Source: Terriglobus saanensis SP1PR4
GTDB taxonomy: Bacteria > Acidobacteriota > Terriglobia > Terriglobales > Acidobacteriaceae
Length of the DNA: 64,000 nt
NCBI RefSeq assembly: GCF_000179915.2
Contig: NC_014963.1
Span: 4,278,001-4,342,000 of the forward strand
Direction: 5' to 3'
The notes beneath the pieces were generated by a model, which saw nothing but the letters and a program-made list of their open reading frames with translations, did no database searches and had not been told where the DNA came from. Made by a program: the position numbers and the translations under genes. The first letter of the stretch is position 1, and each line of letters begins with the position of its first letter. Shown one piece after another: positions 49,706-58,262 of the stretch.

Positions 49706-49734
49706 ATAGACACCGAATGTAGCCTTTTGTTCCC
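49706..49734 (-). promoter_or_regulatory. Candidate ECF promoter GGGAAC-N17-GTCTAT
   Basis: On the minus strand GGGAAC (49729-49734) and GTCTAT (49706-49711) are 17 bases apart, matching the sigma-E type -35 GGAAC and -10 GTCTA pattern. It lies about 109 bases upstream of the sigma gene start. Confidence 0.5.
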
Positions 49735-49872
49735 AAACTTTCCCTATTCGATGCAGCACGAGGACAAAAATCGGCATCTTTTTGAAGCAAAAGATCCGCC
49801 CCCCACAGCGAAACTTGCAGTGGAAGCTCGGGTTTCAGGGAGGGTACGAAGAACGTACGAAGGAGAAGAACG

Positions 49873-50178
49873 ATGAAATTTCAAAGCCTCTGGAAGACTC
49901 TGGCAGTTGGCGTTCTCAGTTTCGGTATGGCTGCGGCTGTGGCCGAAGCCCAGGTCTACGTGCACATCGGGCCGCCACGGCCCATCGTGGAGCGACGTCC
50001 TCCTCCCCCCCGGCCGGGCTATGTATGGCGGGCGGGATACCACCGCTGGGATGGCGGTCGCTATGTCTGGGTACCGGGCGAATATCTCGCTCCCCCGCGT
50101 CCGCACGCACATTACTACCAGGGCGCGTGGGTCCACGATGGACATGGTTATCGCTGGCGTGATGGTTATTGGCGCTAA
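49873..50178 (+). CDS. YXWGXW-repeat secreted protein
   Basis: 101 residues with a signal peptide (1-26). After a Pro-rich segment (IGPPRPIVERRPPPPRPGYV) come aromatic repeats: YVWRAGYHRWDGGRYVWVPG and YYQGAWVHDGHGYRWRDGYW. The pattern fits the YXWGXW-type repeat family found in small secreted proteobacterial and acidobacterial proteins of unknown function. GAAGGAG precedes the ATG. It lies 276 bases from the ECF sigma start and diverges from it, so it could be part of the envelope-stress regulon. Confidence 0.82.
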   Translation: MKFQSLWKTLAVGVLSFGMAAAVAEAQVYVHIGPPRPIVERRPPPPRPGYVWRAGYHRWDGGRYVWVPGEYLAPPRPHAHYYQGAWVHDGHGYRWRDGYWR

Positions 50179-50190
50179 CTCTTTGAACCC

Positions 50191-50224
50191 ACCTCAGCGG
50201 CTGAGAAAGTTCAGCCGCTGAGGT
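50191..50224. terminator. Perfect hairpin between convergent genes, overlapping the LysR stop
   Basis: ACCTCAGCGGCTGA (50191-50204) pairs with TCAGCCGCTGAGGT (50211-50224) around GAAAGT. The LysR stop codon (50211-50213) is inside the right arm. Likely a bidirectional terminator. Confidence 0.75.
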
Positions 50225-51104
50225 GCGTCTGGGCGATGGCGAGGAAGTTCTTGGCGGGTTGGGTGTCGTGGTCCTGGCGAAAGGCCACGTCGATGGTGGT
50301 GCGACTGATCGTACGGACTGGGCGGTAGACGGTTCCCGGTATGGTGACCGCAGTGACACAGGCGGGTGCAAGTGAGACGCCGAGGCCTGCAGCGACGAGC
50401 CGAACAACCGTAGGCCACTGCGGCGCGTTCTGAATAATGTTGGGGCGGAAGCCAGCGCGTTCGCAGCACGCGACCGTGCGGTCGAAGGCGAGCGGACCCA
50501 TGCGGCGGTCGAAGAGAACGAAGGGTTCCCCGGCGAGGTCTTTGACCTGCAGCGTTTTTTTCGAGGCGAGAGGATGCTTTTCAGAAAGGATCGCGACGTA
50601 CGGCTCTTTGCGGAGCGTCAGTTGCGTAAGGCCCTCCGTCGGATCTCCGTCACGGAGGAAGGCCAGATCCAGCGTTCCGTTGTGCAGAGCGGCAATCTGC
50701 CCGGAGGTGAACATCTCTTGCAGGCGAAGTTCTACGCGTGGATAGAGGCGGCGGAAGGTACGGATAGCTGCGGGGAGCGGCGTGAAGATGACGGAGCCAG
50801 CGAAGCCGACGGTAAGCGTTCCTTCTTCTCCACGTCCGATGTGGCGGACCTGTTCGATATCGTCATTCACCTTGGCCAGTGTGGAGCGAGCGCGTTCGAC
50901 GAGCAGAGAGCCTGCGGGCGTGAGGCGTACGCCGCGCGTGGTGCGGTTGAAGAGCTGGTGACCGAGGATCTCCTCAAGACGCTTGATCTGCTGCGAGAGC
51001 GGAGGCTGCGCCATGCCGAGACGGCGGGCGGCTTCGCTGAAGTGAAGCGTCTCTGCAACCGCCAGAAAATATCGGAGATGGCGGAGTTCTATCTCTTCAT
51101 TCAT
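50211..51104 (-). CDS. LysR-family transcriptional regulator
   Basis: 297 residues. The N-terminal winged helix is ELRHLRYFLAVAETLHFSEA then ARRLGMAQPPLSQQIKRLEE, standard for LTTRs. The effector-binding domain includes TLTVGFAGSVIFTPLPAAIR and VRLVAAGLGVSLAPACVTAV. The residue pattern is nearest to the BenM/CatM/CbbR-like group that senses small carboxylates. It is divergent from the GNAT gene at 51207, about 100 bases between starts, and may control it. No aromatic catabolic genes are adjacent. Confidence 0.93.
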   Translation of the reverse strand: MNEEIELRHLRYFLAVAETLHFSEAARRLGMAQPPLSQQIKRLEEILGHQLFNRTTRGVRLTPAGSLLVERARSTLAKVNDDIEQVRHIGRGEEGTLTVGFAGSVIFTPLPAAIRTFRRLYPRVELRLQEMFTSGQIAALHNGTLDLAFLRDGDPTEGLTQLTLRKEPYVAILSEKHPLASKKTLQVKDLAGEPFVLFDRRMGPLAFDRTVACCERAGFRPNIIQNAPQWPTVVRLVAAGLGVSLAPACVTAVTIPGTVYRPVRTISRTTIDVAFRQDHDTQPAKNFLAIAQTHLSG

Positions 51105-51206
51105 ATCAAGTAAGTATAGATCGACGTCTTTTAGATATTGGACATCTTGGCTTAGGGGTTTTAGCGTTCAGATATGGGAGTGATGTGTCGTATGGAGGGA
51201 GTTGTG

Positions 51207-51674
51207 ATGGATGTAAAGATGCGGGAGTTTATGGACGGGGATGAGGCTGCGTTTCGGGAGCTGAACGAAGCGTGGATCAAGAAGATGTTTGCCATGGAGG
51301 CGAAGGACGAAGCGACGTTTGCCGATCCGCGGAAGAAGATCCTTGAGCCGGGCGGAAGGATTCTGCTGGCAGAGGCAGACGGGGCGGTGGTAGGATGCTG
51401 CGCGCTGGTGGCGATGGGGCCGGATGAGTATGAGGTCGCGAAGATGTCTGTCGCCGAAGACCTGCGGGGCGCAGGGATCGGGCGCAAGGTGCTGCAAGGG
51501 ATAATCGACCTGGCACGGAGGATCGGAGCGAAGCGGCTTTATCTGGAATCGAGCAGCAAGCTGAAGAATGCGGTCCATTTGTACGAGGCACTGGGATTTC
51601 AGCACCTGCCACCGGAGCGAATCGTGCCTTCGCCCTATGCGCGGGCGGATGTCTATATGGAGATGGCGCTATAG
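51207..51674 (+). CDS. GNAT-family N-acetyltransferase
   Basis: 155 residues from ATG 51207, which has GGAGGGAG upstream; earlier in-frame ATGs at 51174, 51183 and 51192 are less well placed. GNAT landmarks are VKMREFMDGDEAAFRELNEA, LLAEADGAVVGCCALVAMGP, EVAKMSVAEDLRGAGIGRKV (acetyl-CoA loop RGAGIG) and KNAVHLYEALGFQHL. The substrate is unknown. It diverges from the LysR gene and converges with the DUF2165 gene. Confidence 0.9.
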   Translation: MDVKMREFMDGDEAAFRELNEAWIKKMFAMEAKDEATFADPRKKILEPGGRILLAEADGAVVGCCALVAMGPDEYEVAKMSVAEDLRGAGIGRKVLQGIIDLARRIGAKRLYLESSSKLKNAVHLYEALGFQHLPPERIVPSPYARADVYMEMAL

Positions 51675-51690
51675 CCGACTCGCATTCTCT

Positions 51691-52188
51691 TCAGGGTTGA
51701 GCTTCGGCCTCCGGAAGCGCCAGCACGACGAGGACGATGCCGATCGATGCGAACATGCGAAAGGCCTCCTCCTGTCCGTTCCAAAGTTTGGATTGCCACA
51801 TAAGAAACCACTCGCCTCCCAGCGTCAGGAAGCCTACGAACCAGAGCATGAGCCCGAACGTAAGCGCAAAGATCGGGATACGTTTGGATAAGTTGAAGGT
51901 ATCGGCTGGTTCGCGAAGCGCGACCGTCAATCGAATCACACCGCACCACGTCAGCACCATGGCCGCCGCCTCCCAGATGATGATGGCGTAATAAGCCAAC
52001 GTCTCACCCAGCGGCGAACGGATCGCACGGCCCAGGTGGGGACTTCCGGGAAAGACCGTATCCATCTGCAGTACATGGCGTACGAACTGATCGTTGGCTT
52101 CATAGTCAGTCAAATTATTGAAGACGACCAGTGTGTAGAACAGAGCAACAGACGCAAGCAGGGCAATTTTAGACAGACGCAGGATCAT
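51691..52188 (-). CDS. DUF2165-family membrane protein
   Basis: 165 residues with about four predicted membrane helices (5-24, 66-90, 108-130, 140-160). The pattern VVFNNLTDYEANDQFVRHVL and EAAAMVLTWCGVIRL, with GGEWFLMWQSKLWNGQEEAF near the C-terminus, matches the predicted small integral membrane protein family DUF2165. The function is unknown. It overlaps the end of the cytochrome gene by four bases on the same strand, so they are likely co-translated and may work together in electron transfer at the membrane. Confidence 0.85.
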   Translation of the reverse strand: MILRLSKIALLASVALFYTLVVFNNLTDYEANDQFVRHVLQMDTVFPGSPHLGRAIRSPLGETLAYYAIIIWEAAAMVLTWCGVIRLTVALREPADTFNLSKRIPIFALTFGLMLWFVGFLTLGGEWFLMWQSKLWNGQEEAFRMFASIGIVLVVLALPEAEAQP

Positions 52189-53096
52189 TGGGACGATGAC
52201 CCGGAAGCGAAGGTTTGAAAATAGGCTGTCAATGCGGAGAGCGTTACCTCATCGTATTCCGGAAAGCCCGGCATCTGGGCGAACCTGTTTACGGAGTGAG
52301 GGTCTTTGATGTAGCGCGCAAAGTCTTCTGGATTTGTCTGGGCAAGGCGGGCGAGTGAACTCCAGGGCCTGCCCGACTTGTTTCCACCATAGTCACCAGA
52401 ATTGTGGCAACGGAAGCAATTTTCCCGTGCGATCGTATAGCCCAACCTCTGGGATGAGCCTCCAGCGGAGGGGCCGCGCGGATGGATCGCCTCAAAGACC
52501 TCATGCTCTTTGGAGAATCGCAACTCAAGCACACCATTCGGTATCTGCGCCTCTTCCGCGTAACTGAGTACTCGAAACCTTGGGGTGAACGAGGCGTGCG
52601 AGATCAGATATGGACCATACGTGCCTCCGTCTCCGGTTCGAGACCGTTGGCTTAGCGGCTTACCGTTGATCTGCAGGACAAGAATGGGGTGATGCGCGGC
52701 CCGGTATGCAACGGGGTAGTGGGCTTCGTACTTGTCGTCGCAGATCGCGGCGATCAGCGTACCTTCTTCGGATATACCGAGCGCGCGCAGAACTTCTTCA
52801 AGATAAACACCGCCAATCTCCGTCGCCTCTTTGAAATTGGGATCGTCCGTTACCTTGAAATTGACCTGGGGAAGCCTGAGCAAGTCGGGGTATGAGACGA
52901 AGCGTACGGCCTTCGCAGGTAGTCCGGGCAAATCGCCGGAGACGGTCAAATCCTCTGATGCAATGCGGCTCTCATGCAACGGAAGCTTGTCATGGAACGG
53001 AGGCAGCTCTTGTATCCCAACCTTCTTCGTATCGGGCGAAACTGCGGCAAACGAGAGCAGGCCTGCCATCCAGAGATTTTTTATTCGATTAAGCAA
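52185..53096 (-). CDS. Secreted mono-heme c-type cytochrome with sulfite-oxidase-like N-terminal region
   Basis: 303 residues from TTG 53096. A weak signal or anchor occupies the N-terminus. The middle (about 45-175) reads ASEDLTVSGDLPGLPAKAVR ... LLRLPQVNFKVTDD ... IGGVYLEEVLRALG ... RSRTGDGGTYGPYL, which resembles the oxidoreductase molybdopterin-binding fold of sulfite oxidase-type proteins, but no conserved pterin Cys is evident. The C-terminal domain has heme motif CFRCH (ENCFRCHNSGDYGGNKSG) and distal Met in FAQMPGFPEYDEVTLSALTA, typical of class I cytochrome c. A stop-start overlap couples it to the DUF2165 gene. The middle-domain call is tentative. Confidence 0.75.
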   Translation of the reverse strand: MLNRIKNLWMAGLLSFAAVSPDTKKVGIQELPPFHDKLPLHESRIASEDLTVSGDLPGLPAKAVRFVSYPDLLRLPQVNFKVTDDPNFKEATEIGGVYLEEVLRALGISEEGTLIAAICDDKYEAHYPVAYRAAHHPILVLQINGKPLSQRSRTGDGGTYGPYLISHASFTPRFRVLSYAEEAQIPNGVLELRFSKEHEVFEAIHPRGPSAGGSSQRLGYTIARENCFRCHNSGDYGGNKSGRPWSSLARLAQTNPEDFARYIKDPHSVNRFAQMPGFPEYDEVTLSALTAYFQTFASGSSSQ

Positions 53097-53326
53097 GTTC
53101 CAACCCCAACATTCAGATCGTTTCTGTCAGGGATTAACACGGCCGATTGCATTTCTATTCCAAGGATGAAGGCAAGCGATCTCATCGATCACTTGGCTAA
53201 GCGTTTGAATAAGTAGAAACTCCAGGAACTTTGCTTCGATCACGCCGCAATACGCCTGTGACGTAACACCGAAAACTTTATCCTCGGAAGTTGCGTCCTA
53301 AGACTAATTCTGTTTTCGAGGGACCT

Positions 53327-56300
53327 ATGTGGATCGTTCGGCTCGCGCTTAGGCGACCCTATACTTTCGTCGTCTTCTCGATGCTGATGATGCTGCTTGG
53401 GATTGCCACGTGTATTGAGGCTCCGAAAGATGTTTATCCCTACATCAATATTCCAGTCGTAAGCATTGTCTGGAGCTATAGTGGTCTGCCTCCACAGGAC
53501 ATGGAAGGCCGCATTGTAACGGTGTGCGAGCGTGCCCTGACCACGACGGTCAACGACATTGAGCATACGCAATCCGAAAGCTACCAGGGCGTCTCAGTCA
53601 TCCGGGTCTTCTTTCAGCCGAACGTAAAGATCGAGTTGGCGCTATCGCAGATTACGGCGATCGTACAGACGATTCTGCGCAATCTTCCCCCAGGAACCTT
53701 TCCCCCGAATGTTCTGAAATACGATGCTTCCAGCGTACCGATTGTGCAACTAGGACTTTCTGGAAAGGGCCTGAGCGAAGAAGATCTTTACGATCTGGGC
53801 CTTTCGTTCATACGGCCGCGACTGGCGAACGTCGAGGGCGCTTCGGTGCCGCTACCCTATGGCGGCAAGGTGCGGCAGGTTCAGGTGGATGTCGATCCGA
53901 ACCTGCTGTATGCGAAGCATCTTTCGGCAACGGATGTTTCCACGGCATTCAATCAGCAGAATCTGATTCTTCCGGCGGGCGTGGCGCGCATGGGAGATCG
54001 TGAGTTCATCGTCAAGCTGAACTCTTCTCCGGCTGTCGTTTCGGCCTTGAACGACCTTCCGATTCGAGCCACGAATGGTGCTGTGGTTCTGGTAAAGGAT
54101 GTGGCGCAGGTACGCCTGGGCTATGCGCCGCAAGTCAACGTGGTGCGTCAGGATGGGAAGCGCGCGGCCCTGCTGACGGTTTTGAAGAATGGCGAGACGT
54201 CCACACTGGACATTGTGAAGAACGTGAAGAAGATGATTCCACAGGTGAAGGCTGGGCTACCGCCGGAACTGACGATCACGCCGCTCTTCGATCAATCCAT
54301 CTTTGTGTCTGCATCGATCAACGAAGTCGTGCGCGAAGCCTCCATCGCGGCTGCGCTGACAGGCCTCATGATCCTGCTGTTCCTGGGATCGTGGCGCTCG
54401 ACGCTGATTGTCTGTACCTCGATTCCACTGTCGATCGCAACGTCGCTCGTGATTCTGTACGCGCTGCACCAGACAATTAACGTGATGACGTTGGGTGGGC
54501 TGGCGCTTGCCGTGGGCATCCTGGTGGACGACGCAACAGTAGAGATTGAAAACACCCATCGCAACATGATGGAGAGCAAACCACTGGTGCGGGCGATTCT
54601 GGATAGCGCGCAGCAAGTGGCCGCGCCTGCGTTTGTGTCTACGCTGGCGATCTGCATTGTGTTCATGCCGGTTGTTTTGCTGTCCGGACCGGCACGTTAT
54701 CTCTTTACACCGCTGGCGATGGCAGTGGTCTTTGCGATGATGGCTTCCTATTTTCTTTCGCGAACGCTTGTGCCGACGATGATGCACTTCCTGCTGGGAA
54801 GTGAGATCTTCCTCTATCAGGATCCGGAGGCTGCAAAAAAGGAAGAAGACGAGAACTGGATCTGGCGAGTGCATTCAAAATTCGACCGCTGGTTTGAGCG
54901 TCGGCGCGAGAACTACAAGGGTCTGCTGGAGTGGGCCTTGGAGAATCGCGGATTGACGGTGGGTATCTTCGGATTATTTGTCCTGCTGTCGCTGCCGCTG
55001 ATCTTTATGATTGGCGAGGATTTTTTCCCCTATGTGGATTCGGGACAGATGCGGCTCCATATCTATCCGCCGCAAGGTATGCGCCCGGAAGATTCCGAGT
55101 TGTACTTTGCTGCTGTAGAAAAGGAGATCCGCAAGGTACTTCCCGCGGAAGAGACGAAGATGATTCTGGATAATATCGGGCTTCCGAATGGCGGCATCAA
55201 TCTGGCGTTTTCCAATAGCGCCGTCACGTCCGATACCGACGGCGACATTATGATTTCGCTCGATCCGGGTAAGCGCCATACGCAGCTTTATATGCGACAG
55301 CTGCGCGCGGACCTTCATCAGAAGTTTCCCGATGCGACGTTCTTCTTTACTCCAGCGAATATTACGAACCAGATTCTGGATTTTGGTTTGCCTGCGCCAA
55401 TTGACTTACAGGTAACTGGCCGTGGAGCGCAAAACTACCAGATCGCGCAGAAACTTCTGAAACAGGTGCAGGCGATTCCGGGAGTGGTGGACGCACACAT
55501 CCATCAGCAGATCGCCCTGCCCACCATCGACGTGAATGTAGACCGAACAAAGGCGCGGCAGATTGGTCTGACGCAGCAAGACGTTGCGCAGAGCATGCTG
55601 ATCTCGCTGACAGGAACGGGGCAGACAGCGCCGAATGAGTGGCTGAATCCACAGAATGGCGTGAACTACCAGGTAGTGGTCCAGACACCGCAGTACCGGA
55701 TCGATTCGCTGCAATCGCTCGCGCGTGTTCCCATAACTTCGCCTGCGGGCAATGCGAGTCAGCTTCTTGGGAATGTCGCGAATTTTCAAAGAGACGTTAC
55801 TCCCGTGATCATCGATCACTACAACATTCAGCCGGTCTATGACATCTACGCGGACGCAGACCAGCGCGACCTGGGCGGCGTGGCGAGCGACATCCGCAAG
55901 ATCATGGACAAGGCGCAGCCCGACCTCCCCGCCAGCACGACGCTTGCGCTACGCGGCGAGGTGAAGACGATGAGCGACTCGTTCCTGCGGCTCGGCATCG
56001 GCATCATCTTCGCCATCATCCTGGTCTACCTTTTGATGGCGGTCAACTTCCAGAGCTGGCTCGACCCACTCCTGATTTTGATGGCGCTGCCCGTGGCCTT
56101 TGCGGGCGTGCTCTGGATGCTCTTCCTTACGGGGACGACCTTCAATGTGCCCTCGCTGATGGGTGCGATTATGACCATCGGCGTAGCCACGGCGAACAGC
56201 ATTCTTCTGGTGGTGTTTGCGAACGATGAGCGTGCTACGGGCAAAGACAGCGTGGAGGCGGCGCTCAGTGCAGGATTTACACGGCTCCGCCCAGTCTGCA

Positions 56301-56575
56301 TGACAGCGCTCGCGATGATCATCGGCATGCTACCGATGGCGCTGGCGCTGGGCGAAGGTGGAGAGCAGAATGCACCGCTGGGCCGGGCCGTAATTGGCGG
56401 ACTTCTGTTAGCAACGATGGGAACGCTGTTTGTCGTGCCGGTGATGTACTCCTGGCTGCAGACGAAGCCGCCGCGCAACTACGACGAAGAGATTGATAAG
56501 GCGTATCACGAGGGCGATGAGCAGAGGCAGGCCGCGCCGCCGGGGCAGAGTGGGGGCGAGCCGCAGCCGGCTTGA
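53327..56575 (+). CDS. RND efflux pump, inner-membrane transporter (HAE/AcrB-like)
   Basis: About 1082 residues, twelve-helix RND architecture. It starts WIVRLALRRPYTFVVFSMLM. The first large periplasmic loop follows (DMEGRIVTVCERALTTTVND); the central motif is GILVDDATVEIENTHRNM in helix 4 (proton-relay Asp pair plus Glu), and the second half mirrors this with AIMTIGVATANSILLVVFAN. The C-terminus is charged and Pro-rich. It exports small molecules using the proton gradient. ATG 53327 is chosen, with GAGGGA upstream. It is first of a three-gene operon with adaptor and channel; no regulator is adjacent. Confidence 0.93.
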   Translation: MWIVRLALRRPYTFVVFSMLMMLLGIATCIEAPKDVYPYINIPVVSIVWSYSGLPPQDMEGRIVTVCERALTTTVNDIEHTQSESYQGVSVIRVFFQPNVKIELALSQITAIVQTILRNLPPGTFPPNVLKYDASSVPIVQLGLSGKGLSEEDLYDLGLSFIRPRLANVEGASVPLPYGGKVRQVQVDVDPNLLYAKHLSATDVSTAFNQQNLILPAGVARMGDREFIVKLNSSPAVVSALNDLPIRATNGAVVLVKDVAQVRLGYAPQVNVVRQDGKRAALLTVLKNGETSTLDIVKNVKKMIPQVKAGLPPELTITPLFDQSIFVSASINEVVREASIAAALTGLMILLFLGSWRSTLIVCTSIPLSIATSLVILYALHQTINVMTLGGLALAVGILVDDATVEIENTHRNMMESKPLVRAILDSAQQVAAPAFVSTLAICIVFMPVVLLSGPARYLFTPLAMAVVFAMMASYFLSRTLVPTMMHFLLGSEIFLYQDPEAAKKEEDENWIWRVHSKFDRWFERRRENYKGLLEWALENRGLTVGIFGLFVLLSLPLIFMIGEDFFPYVDSGQMRLHIYPPQGMRPEDSELYFAAVEKEIRKVLPAEETKMILDNIGLPNGGINLAFSNSAVTSDTDGDIMISLDPGKRHTQLYMRQLRADLHQKFPDATFFFTPANITNQILDFGLPAPIDLQVTGRGAQNYQIAQKLLKQVQAIPGVVDAHIHQQIALPTIDVNVDRTKARQIGLTQQDVAQSMLISLTGTGQTAPNEWLNPQNGVNYQVVVQTPQYRIDSLQSLARVPITSPAGNASQLLGNVANFQRDVTPVIIDHYNIQPVYDIYADADQRDLGGVASDIRKIMDKAQPDLPASTTLALRGEVKTMSDSFLRLGIGIIFAIILVYLLMAVNFQSWLDPLLILMALPVAFAGVLWMLFLTGTTFNVPSLMGAIMTIGVATANSILLVVFANDERATGKDSVEAALSAGFTRLRPVCMTALAMIIGMLPMALALGEGGEQNAPLGRAVIGGLLLATMGTLFVVPVMYSWLQTKPPRNYDEEIDKAYHEGDEQRQAAPPGQSGGEPQPA

Positions 56576-56585
56576 ACGGGAGACT

Positions 56586-58262
56586 ATGAGCGACGACTTA
56601 CAGCAGAAGATGTATCCCGAAGATGAGCGCCTGCATCGCGTGCAGGACGACCCCGACCGCCGCATGACGCGCGATGAGTGGGAGCACGAGGAGTCGCTGG
56701 CGCGGCAGGCTGCGCACAAGCGGCATACCGACGTTGCGCACGACCGTGAAGTGCAGCAGGAGTTCGATCGCAAGCAGCGCAGCAAACATCGCAATTGGAA
56801 GAAGATTTTTCTCTGGGCAGGTGCAGCTTTGGTGGTGTTGCTCCTGATTTTTCTGCTGGGATATCTTCCCCGGCACGCGGAGCAGAAGAAGGCGGCAACG
56901 CTGGCAGAGCAGCGCGAACACGAAGAGCCGGAGGTAGATGTGATCCAGGTAAAGCGCTCTCACGCGCCGGGTCAACTTACCGTGCCGGGAACCACGTCGC
57001 CGATTACAGAGGCTTACATTTATGCACGGGCGAATGGCTATCTGCGTAAGCGCTTCGTCGACATTGGAGATCATGTGAAGAAGGGTCAACTGCTCGCATT
57101 GATCGATGCTCCCGATCTCGATGCGCAGGTGGACCAAGCACGCGAGCAGTTGCGGCAGGCAGAGTCGCAGGTCTCACAGCAGCAGGCACAGCTTGCGCTT
57201 AGCCGCGTGACCTGGGAACGTTGGCGGACGCTGGTCGCGAAAGGTGTTTTTTCGCGGCAGGATGGGGATCAGAGAGAAGCTGATTATCTGGCCCAGGCGG
57301 CAGTGGTCGCTTCGGCGCAGAGGAATGTGGAGAGCTATCGCGCCAATCTGCGCAGGTCGATCGCGCTGCAGAGTTACGAACGCGTCACAGCACCCTTCGA
57401 CGGCATCATCACTCAACGTAACTCGGACGTGGGAGCCCTTGTGGGTGCTTCTGGTGCTGCGGCGAGCATGCCCATGTCGAGTTCGCAGACGCCCAGTGGA
57501 GGCTCTGCGAACGTGGGCAGCAGCAACACGAGCGGGAGCTCCGGCACGGCCAACCAATCCGCCGCGCCCGCGACCGATCAGGCACAGGGCGGCGCGCTGT
57601 TCGGGATAGCGCAGTTGGATAAGCTGCGGATTCTTGTCTCTGTGCCTGAAGGTTATGCGTCCAGCATCCAACAGGGTATGGGCGCTCAGATCTTCGTGCA
57701 GGAGCGCGCGGGGAAACCGATCTCTGGGATTGTTGCCCGCACTTCGGGTTCTGTCGATCAGAACAGTCGCACGATGCTGACAGAGATCGATGTCGACAAC
57801 AGGAACGGTTCGCTCCTTCCGGGTATGTATGCCGTCGTGACGTTTGTACAAGTGCGTGGCGTGCCTCCTTTGACCGTGCCGGGCGACGCGGTCATCGTGC
57901 GACAGGACAAAACAACCATCGCCACGGTGCGCGATCAGAAGATTCAACTGGTGCCCGTGGAGATCGGTCGCGACTACGGCCCAACGGTGGAGATCCTGAG
58001 CGGTTTGCGCGAGGGCGACTGGGTAGTGTCGACCGTAACTGACGACGTACGGCAGGGCGTCAAGGTGCGTCCTCGTGTTTCAAACGAGAGCGGCCAGGGT
58101 GGAGCGCAGACGAATCAGGCTCCGGACTCCGGCCCCAGCCAGTACGGCGATCAATCCATTGTGAACTCCAAGACGGAGAGCACGACTCAGCAAGGCAAGA
58201 AGGGCGGAGATAAGTCTGGCGGCGGCCAGCAAAAGCAGGCACAAAAGGGAGCCTCGAAATGA
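56586..58262 (+). CDS. RND efflux periplasmic adaptor (membrane-fusion protein)
   Basis: About 558 residues. It has an unusually long charged cytoplasmic N-terminus (1-72, rich in Glu/Arg/His), a single membrane helix (about 75-95), and then the HlyD/MFP core: ITEAYIYARANGYLRKRFVD then IGDHVKKGQLLALID (lipoyl half), a coiled coil (VDQAREQLRQAESQVSQQQA) and YERVTAPFDGIITQRNSDVG. A Ser/Gly-rich insert (about 300-340) interrupts the second lipoyl half. The C-terminus is Gln/Gly-rich. It links the pump to the TolC-like channel; the last four bases overlap the start of that gene. Confidence 0.93.
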   Translation: MSDDLQQKMYPEDERLHRVQDDPDRRMTRDEWEHEESLARQAAHKRHTDVAHDREVQQEFDRKQRSKHRNWKKIFLWAGAALVVLLLIFLLGYLPRHAEQKKAATLAEQREHEEPEVDVIQVKRSHAPGQLTVPGTTSPITEAYIYARANGYLRKRFVDIGDHVKKGQLLALIDAPDLDAQVDQAREQLRQAESQVSQQQAQLALSRVTWERWRTLVAKGVFSRQDGDQREADYLAQAAVVASAQRNVESYRANLRRSIALQSYERVTAPFDGIITQRNSDVGALVGASGAAASMPMSSSQTPSGGSANVGSSNTSGSSGTANQSAAPATDQAQGGALFGIAQLDKLRILVSVPEGYASSIQQGMGAQIFVQERAGKPISGIVARTSGSVDQNSRTMLTEIDVDNRNGSLLPGMYAVVTFVQVRGVPPLTVPGDAVIVRQDKTTIATVRDQKIQLVPVEIGRDYGPTVEILSGLREGDWVVSTVTDDVRQGVKVRPRVSNESGQGGAQTNQAPDSGPSQYGDQSIVNSKTESTTQQGKKGGDKSGGGQQKQAQKGASK

